Of a stretch of DNA of 64,000 nucleotides, positions 47,863 to 56,213 are shown in pieces. The translations under genes and the position numbers were made by a program. Position 1 is the stretch's first letter. Every line of letters starts with the position of its first letter. The notes beneath the pieces are model-generated. The model searched no databases. It saw nothing but the letters and a program-made list of their open reading frames with translations, and was not told the origin of the DNA. Origin of the DNA: Saprospiraceae bacterium (GTDB lineage: Bacteria; Bacteroidota; Bacteroidia; Chitinophagales; Saprospiraceae); the NCBI GenBank assembly GCA_028282725.1, contig JANQHF010000061.1, positions 1 to 64,000 of the forward strand, given 5' to 3'.

Positions 47863-48890
47863 TTGATATTAGTATCGATATGCTATCGGTTGGGAATGCT
47901 GATGCGATAATTGTCTGGCTAAAAGACAGCAACAACAACAGCTACATCATTCTGATAGATGGAGGAAATAGTAGTGATGGAGAGAGAGTTATTACTCATC
48001 TTGAGCAATACATATTTCCGCACGTCAGAGAGAGTGCTCCAGATCTAATTGTAAGCACTCACCATGATAAAGATCACATAGGAGGTTTAATTCCAGTTGT
48101 TCGGCACTACGGAAGAAGGATTGGAGAGATCTGGATCAACAATCCTGCAGACCATATTAGCTCTCATTCATATCAATCACTTAAAGAATCATTCAGACGA
48201 AAGTCCGCACAGAAACAATTCCAAGTAATTACAGAATCAATCGCAAACATTGAAGAGTTAATTGGAATAGTAGATAGAAATGGCATAACTCGAAAACCTG
48301 CCCTGTATGGACAAGAGACTCAAAACGGGATCATAAAAGTACTAGGACCTTCACGGCAGTTCTATACTTCCTTACTTCCTGGGATGGACAACATAGAAGA
48401 CTATGTTTCAAGCGAAGCTACATATGCATATAATTCCATTTTTGGTGAAGCAAGCGTAAATGAACATGCAGAGACCAATTCTCCTTGCCCAATTGTTGAT
48501 GAGGAGAATTCAACTTCCGCAACAAATAACTCAAGCGTCATCCTCCAAGTAGTGGCTAAGTCAAATGACAAATATCTTTTTACTGGTGACGCGGGAGTAC
48601 AAGCAATTGAAGATGTTGAAGCAAGAGTGTCTATAAATGAGATTTATTGGCTTGACGTTCCACACCATGGTTCAAGAAGAAACTTATCATCACGACTTAT
48701 AGCTTTGATGTCTCCTCAAAAATGCTTTATTTCAGCCAAGGGTACTTCTAAGCATCCTAGGCGGGCATTAGTAAATTGCCTTAAACGACATGGGTCAAGT
48801 GTTTATAGCACTCACAAATCAGGGAGTCTCTGGCACCATAGAGGCGCTTTTCCTGACCGAAATGACTATTCTACGGCGACTGAACTTTAG
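47859..48890 (+). CDS. ComEC/Rec2-type metallo-beta-lactamase-fold hydrolase (MBL 2)
   Basis: 343 residues. The metal motif HxDxDH is HHDKDH at 68-73 and a second cluster is LDVPHHGSRRN. It has a larger insert than MBL 1, between the two metal motifs. Translational coupling with the preceding membrane gene, and a second MBL in the same operon, indicate a multi-protein system rather than a housekeeping enzyme. Confidence 0.82.
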   Translation: MIDISIDMLSVGNADAIIVWLKDSNNNSYIILIDGGNSSDGERVITHLEQYIFPHVRESAPDLIVSTHHDKDHIGGLIPVVRHYGRRIGEIWINNPADHISSHSYQSLKESFRRKSAQKQFQVITESIANIEELIGIVDRNGITRKPALYGQETQNGIIKVLGPSRQFYTSLLPGMDNIEDYVSSEATYAYNSIFGEASVNEHAETNSPCPIVDEENSTSATNNSSVILQVVAKSNDKYLFTGDAGVQAIEDVEARVSINEIYWLDVPHHGSRRNLSSRLIALMSPQKCFISAKGTSKHPRRALVNCLKRHGSSVYSTHKSGSLWHHRGAFPDRNDYSTATEL

Positions 48891-49132
48891 CAATTCTTCT
48901 TAAGTTTTTATGCGTTTGCCTATATGCCTATATGCCCATAATCCACTACTTCTCTCCAGTTCCAAGAAAATATATAGTGACTGTACGCTATTTTTTCAAC
49001 TTGAATAATATAACCAAAGTTTCCGTATCATAATGTTAGTCGGCGTATAAAAAAACAGAACAGATTGGTGGAAAATATTCTTAAACTGGTTCAGATGTAC
49101 AACAAACGCGAAATGTTAAAATTATAACTAAA

Positions 49133-49164
49133 TTTGTAACTGTGTGTCATATATTATATTTTTG
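49133..49164 (+). promoter_or_regulatory. Bacteroidota-type promoter for the retron-like locus
   Basis: TTTG at 49133-49136, a 20-bp spacer, then TATTTTTG at 49157-49164 matches the TTTG/TAnnTTTG consensus. Transcription should start near 49171, more than 300 bp before the first coding start, implying a long leader RNA. Upstream, 48891-49130 holds no recognisable feature. Confidence 0.7.
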
Positions 49165-49171
49165 CATATAA

Positions 49172-49400
49172 GTTCATTGAAAGGCGAGATAAATCAGTAG
49201 GTACTCAGTAAGACCGAACAACATTGAAGCGTTTTGAGTTACGCAATGGAAAAAGTTCCATCTTCGACGGCACACAAATGTTCCTTCGAAAACAACTGAC
49301 TTGAGCATAATCATATTTGCATCTCAGATTTAAAAAATCATGTGTTTGATTATGGATGACCTATCAGTTCTTTTGACTACATATTAAAATAGTTGAAAAT
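49172..49400 (+). ncRNA. candidate retron msr-msd non-coding RNA
   Basis: Hairpins follow the predicted start. A CATTG/CAATG-type arm lies at about 49222-49247. ATGGAA-AAAG-TTCCAT is at 49246-49261. A long stem-loop lies at 49289-49374, whose outer arm AAAA-C-AACTGA (49289-49299) pairs with TCAGTT-C-TTTT (49364-49374). Its inner arm CATAATCA (49306-49313) pairs with TGATTATG (49347-49354), and a terminal hairpin is GATTT/AAATC. Short hairpins followed by one long stem upstream of a reverse transcriptase is the layout of retron msr then msd. I could not fix the a1/a2 arms or the branching G. Confidence 0.5.
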
Positions 49401-49533
49401 ACCTGATCAGGCACCATCAGTGCTCGTGGCAAGTTTTTTAAGAGTTGATTGAGGTATAGTTGGTCTCGAGAAACGGCATGAGTTCCGAAATGTGGCAAGC
49501 GGTAATATTGCCGTACACCTCAAAAAATTTATT

Positions 49534-49776
49534 ATGAAAAAAGGTGTAGCACAATTTTATTTCGTCGACGAGTTGATAGTTAAACTTGAAACTCTGAAAC
49601 AAACGAACCGGGACCGACTTTCGATTGAAGATTTGAATATCTTAGAAGATTGCCTTAGTATCTTGAGAGACTTCGACGATGAGGATGACGATGATACTAA
49701 TACAGGAGTGATTCTCAGAGTAACTTCTTTATTATGGAGGTTTTTAACTGAGACGGATATTCTTGATCAAATTTAA
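49534..49776 (+). CDS. small acidic helical protein of the retron-like locus
   Basis: 80 residues from ATG 49534 (MKKGVAQFYFVDELIVK); a longer GTG start at 49492 is possible. The sequence is helical with a run of acidic residues (FDDEDDDDTN) and a hydrophobic end (VTSLLWRFLTETDIL). No family is recognised. It is the first gene of the locus, 28 bp before the XRE gene. Confidence 0.55.
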   Translation: MKKGVAQFYFVDELIVKLETLKQTNRDRLSIEDLNILEDCLSILRDFDDEDDDDTNTGVILRVTSLLWRFLTETDILDQI

Positions 49777-49804
49777 TCGACCTCAACAATCTCGAATAAT
49801 ACCT

Positions 49805-50119
49805 ATGAATTTAGGCGCAACTATAAATCACATCCGAAAGAGCAGAGGATTGAAGCAAGGAGAGCTTGCTAAGCTGACAGGACTAACACAAACTTATCTT
49901 TCTCTAATCGAAAAAAACAAAAGAGAACCCAATTTGACAGCACTCAAAAAAATTGGGAACGCTCTTTCTGTTCCTCTTCCGATTCTATTTTTCCTATCTC
50001 TTGATGAATCAGATATACCTAAAAAGAAATTAGAATCTTTTGAAAAGATTGGCCCCATATTAAAGTCAATTCTTTCTCAATACTTTGTTGATGAACACTG
50101 GGAAAATGATAAAATCTAA
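49805..50119 (+). CDS. XRE-family helix-turn-helix protein of the retron-like locus
   Basis: 104 residues from ATG 49805; an upstream TTG gives a longer frame. The HTH is complete: INHIRKSRGLKQGELAKLTGLTQTYLSLIEKNKREPNL (helices 1-4, residues about 6-45). A C-terminal helix follows. It overlaps the reverse-transcriptase start by 14 bp, so the two are coupled. Some retron types carry an HTH accessory protein; whether it represses or is the effector is unknown. Confidence 0.85.
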   Translation: MNLGATINHIRKSRGLKQGELAKLTGLTQTYLSLIEKNKREPNLTALKKIGNALSVPLPILFFLSLDESDIPKKKLESFEKIGPILKSILSQYFVDEHWENDKI

Positions 50120-50933
50120 AAAACATCTAACATCATTACTTGGCATTTCCTTTATCGAGCTTGAAAGAATTGTATCTTCTATAGATACATATTACTATAG
50201 AAAAGATGAAATCAAAACCTTTAAGAATGGTACACCCAAGCTTGATCGCAAAGGAAATCCCCGTATAAGAACTCTTTATCCGAGCAGAGGAAAACTTAAA
50301 CTTATTCAAAAGAAAATTAAAGGAGCTATACTTTCGAAACTTCCATTAGAGGATTGTGTGTTTGGCGGTGTCAGAGGTAAAGACAACATAGGAAATGGAA
50401 AAAAGCATAAAGGGAAGAAATACAAATTCTTAACAGATTTAAAGGATTTCTTCCCATCCATACGTCCTAAAATGGTTTATAAGGCCCTCATATCCTATGG
50501 ATTCTCTCCTGATATTGCAAGTATTTTGACCAAACTGACAACTTATAAAAATCAAGTTCCTCAAGGTGCACCTACAAGTACACATATTTCAAATATTGCC
50601 TTATCGGAACTAGATGAGGAAATTTCGTCGATTTGTAGTAAACACGGGATAACCGTTACTAGATATGTCGATGATATGACATTTTCCGCAGATCAATGTT
50701 TTAAGGAGGTCACATTTGAAATAATTGATTTGATTAAAAAATACAATCTGGGCCTAAGCCATAAAAAGACTGGCTATGTTATTGGATCTGCTCCAATAAC
50801 AGGGGTTTGGACCAGAAACAATAATTTGGATGTAAGTGATAACATGAAATATAAATTGACTCATCCTGAAAGATTTAACCAGAATCAAATAAGAGGTCAA
50901 CGTGTTTATTATCAACGGGTAATATCCTCATAA
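50106..50933 (+). CDS. retron-like reverse transcriptase
   Basis: 275 residues from ATG 50106. Motif order: NGKKH (97-101) at the position of the retron NAxxH motif, DLKDFFPSI (111-119), VPQGAPTSTHISN (RT4, 151-163), the catalytic YVDD (187-190), HKKTGYVIG (219-227) and ITG (231-233) at the retron VTG position. The order matches retron reverse transcriptases rather than group II introns or DGRs: no maturase, HNH or variable-repeat gene nearby. It is short for a retron RT (300 or more is usual) and the NAxxH Ala is Gly. Confidence 0.8.
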   Translation: MIKSKKHLTSLLGISFIELERIVSSIDTYYYRKDEIKTFKNGTPKLDRKGNPRIRTLYPSRGKLKLIQKKIKGAILSKLPLEDCVFGGVRGKDNIGNGKKHKGKKYKFLTDLKDFFPSIRPKMVYKALISYGFSPDIASILTKLTTYKNQVPQGAPTSTHISNIALSELDEEISSICSKHGITVTRYVDDMTFSADQCFKEVTFEIIDLIKKYNLGLSHKKTGYVIGSAPITGVWTRNNNLDVSDNMKYKLTHPERFNQNQIRGQRVYYQRVISS

Positions 50934-50966
50934 TTGACAGATAAGTACCGCATTCGCAGTGCTTAT

Positions 50967-51515
50967 TCACAACACCCCCTCATCCATAAATGAGAAGTAT
51001 CCGGAATCCATAACGATGAGATGATCTAACAACCGCAATTCCATGTACTCTGCACCACGCTGAACTCTTGTGGTCATATCAATATCCCGTTGTGATGGCC
51101 TGAGATTACCCGACGGATGATTGTGTACCAGTATAAAACTACTCGCATTACACCCCACCGCAATGGCAAAGATCAATTTGATATTCACCACCGTACCTGT
51201 TGTATCCCCTCTGCTGAGATCACGATATCCGATGACACCATTTCTTCGATCAAGAAAGAATACTTTGAATTCTTCAAATAAATTGATGGTATCGAAATTC
51301 CAGATTTCCTGACACAGTGCATAGACATCGGTGCTTGATGAAATATATGCAACGTGGTCGGCATCTCGTTGTGGATCAAATGATACACGTATGTGCGGAA
51401 GAACGTGTAAGCTGCGACGTTGCAACGCTACCTCATCTCTGCTCATTTCTGATAAGAAGGTGAAGGGGTTGGTGATGAACTTCACCAAACTCCTTTTTGA
51501 TCGTGACTGTTCCAT
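50967..51515 (-). CDS. RadC-like JAB/MPN domain protein
   Basis: 182 residues. The JAMM metal motif is VHNHPSGNLRPSQRD (HxHPSGx6SxxD), preceded by VNIKLIFAIAVGCNASSFI and followed by LLDHLIVMDSGYFSF, as in RadC C-terminal domains. The N-terminal HhH of full RadC is absent, which is the form common on mobile elements. It is convergent with the RT gene and divergent from the translocase gene. Confidence 0.9.
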   Translation of the reverse strand: MEQSRSKRSLVKFITNPFTFLSEMSRDEVALQRRSLHVLPHIRVSFDPQRDADHVAYISSSTDVYALCQEIWNFDTINLFEEFKVFFLDRRNGVIGYRDLSRGDTTGTVVNIKLIFAIAVGCNASSFILVHNHPSGNLRPSQRDIDMTTRVQRGAEYMELRLLDHLIVMDSGYFSFMDEGVL

Positions 51516-51573
51516 TGTGCAAGAACTATTTGATTCTGATTCATCCTAATGGACGTGACACCTGGGATATAGC

Positions 51574-51607
51574 ATGGCGATAGTCGCCATATGGGTACAG
51601 TCGCCAT
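51574..51607. promoter_or_regulatory. palindrome ATGGCGA-N3-TCGCCAT plus extra half site
   Basis: A perfect 7-bp inverted repeat (51574-51580/51584-51590) lies between the divergent radC-like and translocase genes, with another TCGCCAT half site at 51601-51607. It resembles the palindrome upstream of the XRE regulator at 40938. Confidence 0.5.
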
Positions 51608-51644
51608 ACTATCAACCCATGATCCTGTTCGCTATGGTGGGTGA

Positions 51645-52832
51645 ATGGCTTCAGACATTTCATATTTCGGCAAAACCAATTTCAGACATAGGCGCACGTT
51701 TGGCATCAAACAAACTGATCGCTGCTCTCATATGTACATTCTGGGAAAGACCGGTACCGGGAAGTCAACCTTGCTGAAAACAATAGTGAGACAAGACATA
51801 GATTCCGGACGGGGATGCTGCGTGCTTGACCCCTTGGGAGATTTGGCAAGCGAGATCGCAGAGTCCATTCCAAAAAACAGAAGAACGGACACGATCTATC
51901 TTGATCTCACCGATCCTAAGCTACCGTGGCGATACAACCCACTGAAGAAGGTGAGTCCGGAGAAATATGCCTTGGTAACGGGAGGTATCCTCAGTGTCCT
52001 CGAACATGTCTTCCGATCCTCCTGGGGAGATCGTTTGGAACATATCCTCCGGTACACCCTGCTTGCGTTACTCGAACAACCATACGCTTCATTCAAAGAC
52101 ATCCTTTCCATGATCCAAGATGTTACCTTCCGGGATAGAGCACTGAAGCATGTGCGAAGCAAGGAAGTACAGCAGTTCTGGAACACTGAATTTGCATCAT
52201 ACAAGAATAGCTCTCAGGTACCGCTTCTGAACAAGATCGGATCATTCTTGGCATATCCAGGAGTCAGACGATTGCTCTACCAGAACAACCAAGACCTCCA
52301 TTTACGGAAGATCATGGATGAAGAAAAGATACTTATCGTAAATCTGGCTAAAGGTATCATCGGTGAGGATGCTTCATCCCTTATCGGATCACTCCTCATT
52401 ACCTCACTCGGTCATGCTGCTTTCAGTCGAGCAGATACGACTCCAGAACATCGAATACCCTTCATGATTGCGGTTGACGAATTCCAATCATTCTCTGGTG
52501 CCAATCTCCCGCATATGCTCTCAGAGTTGAGGAAGTACAAAGTCGGAATCACCTTAGCTAATCAATACCTCGATCAGATAAAGCAAGAAACCAGAGAAGC
52601 CGTATTAGGGAATGTCGAAACACTAATCTGCTTTCGTGTGGGGGCCAAAGACGCACCATACATCGCCCGTGAGATGCAGCCGAAGTTTGAGGTAGCGGAT
52701 GTGATTAAGCTCCCCAATTATCATGTCTACCTCCGGCTCATGGTTGGCGGGAAGCCCTCCGATCCATTTTCCGCAACCACCCTGCGGTACCAAGATCTTC
52801 CCAACAGAAAGAAACCCCGCAAGAATCTATGA
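51645..52832 (+). CDS. VirD4/TraG-FtsK-like DNA translocase ATPase
   Basis: 395 residues. FGKTNFRHRRTFGIK then MYILGKTGTGKSTLL (Walker A), and FMIAVDEFQSFSGANL (Walker B region), with ANQYLDQI as the sensor helix. This is the soluble type IV coupling-protein ATPase form, without N-terminal membrane helices. It would pump DNA between cells or in replication. Its stop overlaps the RepO-like gene start by 4 bp. No relaxase or other T4SS gene is visible. Confidence 0.85.
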   Translation: MASDISYFGKTNFRHRRTFGIKQTDRCSHMYILGKTGTGKSTLLKTIVRQDIDSGRGCCVLDPLGDLASEIAESIPKNRRTDTIYLDLTDPKLPWRYNPLKKVSPEKYALVTGGILSVLEHVFRSSWGDRLEHILRYTLLALLEQPYASFKDILSMIQDVTFRDRALKHVRSKEVQQFWNTEFASYKNSSQVPLLNKIGSFLAYPGVRRLLYQNNQDLHLRKIMDEEKILIVNLAKGIIGEDASSLIGSLLITSLGHAAFSRADTTPEHRIPFMIAVDEFQSFSGANLPHMLSELRKYKVGITLANQYLDQIKQETREAVLGNVETLICFRVGAKDAPYIAREMQPKFEVADVIKLPNYHVYLRLMVGGKPSDPFSATTLRYQDLPNRKKPRKNL

Positions 52833-53191
52833 CAGTACGATATACAACCTCAGTACCCAATATGTTGTTTGACCATCATCTGGGTGAGCTATCAGTATCA
52901 GAGCTGAAGGTACTGCTCGTAGTTATTCGACAAACATGGGGATGGACTGATAAGTTTACCGGCAAGAAAAAGCAGTGGGATTGGATCAGTGGAAGTCAGT
53001 TCCGGAAGAAGACCGGACTGTCACAGAAGTCTATTTCAAAGGCAATTGATACCCTGATATCGAAAAGAATGATCATTGCTTGTGATAGTACGGGATTTGC
53101 ACTTACAGAAGCCCACGATCGTAGAAGCGCCAAACGTATCTTCTATTCTCTTGGCAAAGGGTTGTTTGAACAGCTGCCTGTGATTCGCTGA
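52829..53191 (+). CDS. RepO-like replication initiator N-terminal domain
   Basis: 120 residues. SVPNMLFDHHLGELSVSELKVLLVVIRQTWGW and the winged-helix segment FRKKTGLSQKSISKAIDTLISKRMI match phage replication protein O-type N-terminal domains. The usual C-terminal part is absent, so this may bind origin DNA only. Coupled to the translocase gene. Confidence 0.78.
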   Translation: MTVRYTTSVPNMLFDHHLGELSVSELKVLLVVIRQTWGWTDKFTGKKKQWDWISGSQFRKKTGLSQKSISKAIDTLISKRMIIACDSTGFALTEAHDRRSAKRIFYSLGKGLFEQLPVIR

Positions 53192-53194
53192 ATA

Positions 53195-53524
53195 CTATGC
53201 AGCCGACAAGTCCAGCTCAAGTCCTACGTGTTCTGCAATTTCGGTAACGCCTTCTTTGAGGGCAATGTGCGCCTCTATTTTGGTGTAGTTGAGGGAGAGA
53301 TGATCTATGGCTCCTTGCAGTCCTTGGATCATGTTGGCGTTGCGGTCTATTGCCTGCGCATTGCGTTCTATAGCTTCTGCGTTTCGGTCAACTTGTGCTT
53401 CCAGTGTATCAAATCGTTGATCCATCTTGTCAAAACGCACATCAATCTTTGAAAACTGCTCTGTGGTATGAGCATACAATCCTTCCATTAACTCGGTGAG
53501 CTTTTGTTCTCCTTCTTCTGTCAT
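53195..53524 (-). CDS. coiled-coil protein with tandem heptads
   Basis: 109 residues. Repeats of the form RNAEAIERNAQAIDRNANMI and FDKMDQRFDTLEAQVD indicate a long coiled coil similar to small phage and mobile-element proteins. Convergent with the RepO-like gene, 3 bp apart. Function unknown. Confidence 0.65.
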   Translation of the reverse strand: MTEEGEQKLTELMEGLYAHTTEQFSKIDVRFDKMDQRFDTLEAQVDRNAEAIERNAQAIDRNANMIQGLQGAIDHLSLNYTKIEAHIALKEGVTEIAEHVGLELDLSAA

Positions 53525-53563
53525 AGCAGGATTATATCATGAGTGTATATTTTTCCGGTTCCA

Positions 53564-53708
53564 GTGTACTTTTTTCCCTATACCACAGAAAAAAGTACAC
53601 ACTACAAAAGAAACTGTTTACAAAATAAATGGTCGTGTGTACGTACCATGCTCCGCCCTGAAGACATCTCGTATCCACTCAAATGCTTACGGCATTTGAG
53701 TTGTCTTC
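53564..53708. repeat. structured repeat element, copy 1
   Basis: GTGTACTTTTTT (53564-53575) pairs with AAAAAAGTACAC (53589-53600), perfect over 12 bp. Further on, GAAGACA (53660-53666) pairs with TGTCTTC (53702-53708) around an inner 10-bp stem ACTCAAATGC (53677-53686)/GCATTTGAGT (53692-53701). The AT-rich middle (TTTACAAAATAAAT) is shared with 57.29 kb. No gene lies in this 220-bp gap. Confidence 0.65.
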
Positions 53709-53744
53709 TGAACGAACAATGTACATCAAGACTATACGATGTGC

Positions 53745-54089
53745 TCATTTCCTCCGGTACTCCTGGTCATCGAAGATCATGATGTCCCGGTGTATAAAGT
53801 CAATAGTGACGACATAGACCTGGTTCGTGCCACACTTGATGCCGACCCTCTTTCGTACGCAATCGTCTTCTTCAAAGAGGAGCAGACAGGTGGCCTTGCT
53901 CGGATCATCGGTGTACCCGATGTATATCTCACCATCCTCATGCACGAATGTCAGATATTCATCGGAATCATTCCTCTGCTGAAATGTTCCTTCAAGCAGA
54001 TTGGGATATGAATCGCACGTAACGGCATCAGAGCACGACACAGTAATGAGCATAAGGATAATTGTGAGGTATGATTGCACCGATTCCAT
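53745..54089 (-). CDS. small lipoprotein of the element
   Basis: 114 residues: signal peptide ending in LITVSCSD (lipobox), then a Cys-containing beta-rich domain (GTFQQRNDSDEYLTFV, QVYVVTIDFIHRDIMIF). Seven bases after the SPOR-like protein gene, same strand, so part of an envelope gene set of the element. Unknown function. Confidence 0.62.
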   Translation of the reverse strand: MESVQSYLTIILMLITVSCSDAVTCDSYPNLLEGTFQQRNDSDEYLTFVHEDGEIYIGYTDDPSKATCLLLFEEDDCVRKRVGIKCGTNQVYVVTIDFIHRDIMIFDDQEYRRK

Positions 54090-54095
54090 AGCTGT

Positions 54096-55301
54096 CTATT
54101 CGATAAGAATCTCATACGTTCCCCGTGTGAACGTATCAGTGCTGATAAAGGCATCGGAAAACCCACTGTTCCGTACCCGTGATAACACACGCATGGCTTC
54201 CGCACGTGACCCATAAAATCCGAGCTTTACTTTCACCGTGGAGTCTTTGAAAAAGAGATAGACAGAACCGTGTCGGATCACCCGTTCATAGAGTGTCGTA
54301 TGCACAGGACGTGACGACAATGAAGCGAGCTGTACGAAGAAGTATCTTCGCTCAGTCTCAACTTCTTCTCCTGCAATTGGACTATTCAATTGTACCGGTG
54401 ACTTTTTTGGTTTGGCAGGTGTAGTGATAGGTTTGGGAGCAGGCTGTTCGGCCTTCTGCACCATTGCTTGTTGTCTCAGGAGTGTTACGTGTTCTCTCTT
54501 GATCTTGAGGAGTGCACGTTCTGTTTCGAGCTGTGCGGTCACCGTTTGTAGCTGTTGACCAAGGTCAATACGCTCTCTTTCTTTCAGTTGTTTTTCGACC
54601 GACAATTCGATGAGTAGGCTATCCGACCTTGTGTGTGTTGGGCGCATACTCGACACCTGATCATGAGCCATACCGAAGCCGACTGTCGAAGGTTCCACAC
54701 GTCTGGCAACCCCTATCTTGTACCCCAAGGTAACGAAGGTCAATCCGTTTGACCCCACACGCTGGTGCTCCAAACTAAGAACAAGGCCAGTTGCTCGAAA
54801 CAAGGCATCAATCCCAACGCCCCACCTCACGTTACTGCGTGATTCAGACGTTCCACCGAAGAAGTCATAACGGTGCCTGGCATTACTGTATCCAATCACT
54901 GAGTACAGTTGTATCGCCCTATGTGGCGAGTCAAACATGTGACCTATAATACCCCCTACGCTATACGTGTTGCTTGAGAACCCTGAACTTTGATACCGTT
55001 GGTACTCACCCTCGACCACGACGTTCAGTGGTATACGAGAAGACTGGGTGATAGCGGGCCACACAGCATTGAGTCCAAAAAGAGTACCACTCAGTGACCC
55101 AGGGTCTTTGCGTAGGGCAAATTCTGCTCGAAGTGGCCCGTTGTATGCTACAAATAACTCTATTTCATGGACACCTGAATGAGCATACCCAATACCAAAA
55201 CCTACGTGAGGTTGCTCTTCCAAGGTAATAAGGGTGCGTTGACCAAGCACATCGGGACCGAGCATGAACATGAGCAATATGGTGAAACAGGTACTGCGCA
55301 T
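54096..55301 (-). CDS. outer-membrane-like protein with coiled coil and SPOR-type tail
   Basis: 401 residues: signal peptide (FTILLMFMLGPDVLG), a porin-like beta-rich N-terminal half (VGFGIGYAHSGVHEIELFVAYNG, VLSLEHQRVGSNGLTFVTLGYKIGV), then a coiled coil (SVEKQLKERERIDLGQQLQT, LETERALLKIKREHV), a Pro/Lys-rich linker and a SPOR-like end (RYFFVQLASLSSRP, VKLGFYGSRAEAMRVLSRV). SPOR domains bind denuded peptidoglycan. It may form an envelope structure with the PEGA protein. Confidence 0.72.
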   Translation of the reverse strand: MRSTCFTILLMFMLGPDVLGQRTLITLEEQPHVGFGIGYAHSGVHEIELFVAYNGPLRAEFALRKDPGSLSGTLFGLNAVWPAITQSSRIPLNVVVEGEYQRYQSSGFSSNTYSVGGIIGHMFDSPHRAIQLYSVIGYSNARHRYDFFGGTSESRSNVRWGVGIDALFRATGLVLSLEHQRVGSNGLTFVTLGYKIGVARRVEPSTVGFGMAHDQVSSMRPTHTRSDSLLIELSVEKQLKERERIDLGQQLQTVTAQLETERALLKIKREHVTLLRQQAMVQKAEQPAPKPITTPAKPKKSPVQLNSPIAGEEVETERRYFFVQLASLSSRPVHTTLYERVIRHGSVYLFFKDSTVKVKLGFYGSRAEAMRVLSRVRNSGFSDAFISTDTFTRGTYEILIE

Positions 55302-55306
55302 ATGGG

Positions 55307-56071
55307 TTATTGTTGTATGGAGATAGAAGCATCGGTGTATCCCAGAGCGATGACCTCTTCGAGAACTTCACGAGCTTTCGTGTACGTAAAGTCTCCGAGA
55401 TAGTACAAGACCACATCACTATTGGGATTACGTTTGGTTTGCACCGGGCCGAAACGATTTAATCCTTCAAAAGATGGTGCACTGCGTGATCGCATCAAAT
55501 GGATACGGTAATTCGATCCGTTCTCGACTCCGACTTCAAGGCGGAGAATCTCATCATCTATTTCATCCCGCTCGTTGGCCAAGGCCATAAGCATTTCATG
55601 TACCTCGTCAATCTGTTTCTGGAGCAACGCATTTTCCTCATCAATACCCCTAACGTCCTGCCGCATCCGGTCGATCTTTTCTTGGTTGATACCATACGCT
55701 TGATTCGGAACCAATGCGGCACTTACGTATGAGTGATCCAATCGCTTCCAGTTGCCCGTGGCAGCGTCTACAACAAGTGGGATGAGGCCACCAAAGAGAT
55801 CCAGAATGACCCATCCTGCCCCTACCTTGGAGCTCACGACTCGCGTTATGGGATCGTACCCTTCTTTCAGAAATTCAACGACGTAAGTCTGGTCGGCACT
55901 GAGTCTGACTTCAAGCGGTGTGGTGCCCATTCTCGTGCCATTTATGTACACCTCAGCAGTTTCTGGATTAGATTGTATTGCAAGTGGGTGTGATTTCGGG
56001 GCAAAAAGCGTAGCACATCCTGAGAGCGTACAGCACACTAGTGCGAGGAAGAGTATTGACCAGGAATGCAT
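55307..56071 (-). CDS. PEGA-domain lipoprotein with SPOR-like tail
   Basis: About 254 residues from ATG 56071 (MHSWSILFLALVCCTLSGC, lipobox LSGC); an upstream ATG at 56125 has no function in export. The PEGA domain is SNPETAEVYINGTRMGTTPL with VRLSADQTYVVEFLKEGY. A helical coiled coil follows, and the end (LYYLGDFTYTKAREVLEEV) resembles the SPOR tail of the neighbouring gene. PEGA domains occur in surface-layer lipoproteins. Divergent from the XRE gene, sharing its operator region. Confidence 0.78.
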   Translation of the reverse strand: MHSWSILFLALVCCTLSGCATLFAPKSHPLAIQSNPETAEVYINGTRMGTTPLEVRLSADQTYVVEFLKEGYDPITRVVSSKVGAGWVILDLFGGLIPLVVDAATGNWKRLDHSYVSAALVPNQAYGINQEKIDRMRQDVRGIDEENALLQKQIDEVHEMLMALANERDEIDDEILRLEVGVENGSNYRIHLMRSRSAPSFEGLNRFGPVQTKRNPNSDVVLYYLGDFTYTKAREVLEEVIALGYTDASISIQQ

Positions 56072-56133
56072 CTGGATACCTTGTCTCGTACAGGTATAAA
56101 GGAGCAATGAGCATCGAAAATTCATGACAAGCA

Positions 56134-56177
56134 GGCCTTTTAGGCCAGAAATATACGAAAACCGGGCCTCTTAGGCC
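56134..56177. promoter_or_regulatory. two operator palindromes GGCCT-N3-AGGCC
   Basis: GGCCT-TTT-AGGCC (56134-56146) and GGCCT-CTT-AGGCC (56165-56177) are perfect inverted repeats whose centres are 31 bp apart, about three helical turns. They lie between the divergent XRE gene (start 56214) and the PEGA gene (start 56071), as expected for operators bound cooperatively by the XRE protein. Confidence 0.7.
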
Positions 56178-56213
56178 GGATATTCATCCTATAAATTTTT
56201 TCACCTTTTCCGA

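Noticed and set aside
49172..50933. Group II intron or diversity-generating retroelement
   Set aside because: No maturase or HNH domain, no intron secondary structure, and no template/variable repeat pair near the RT.
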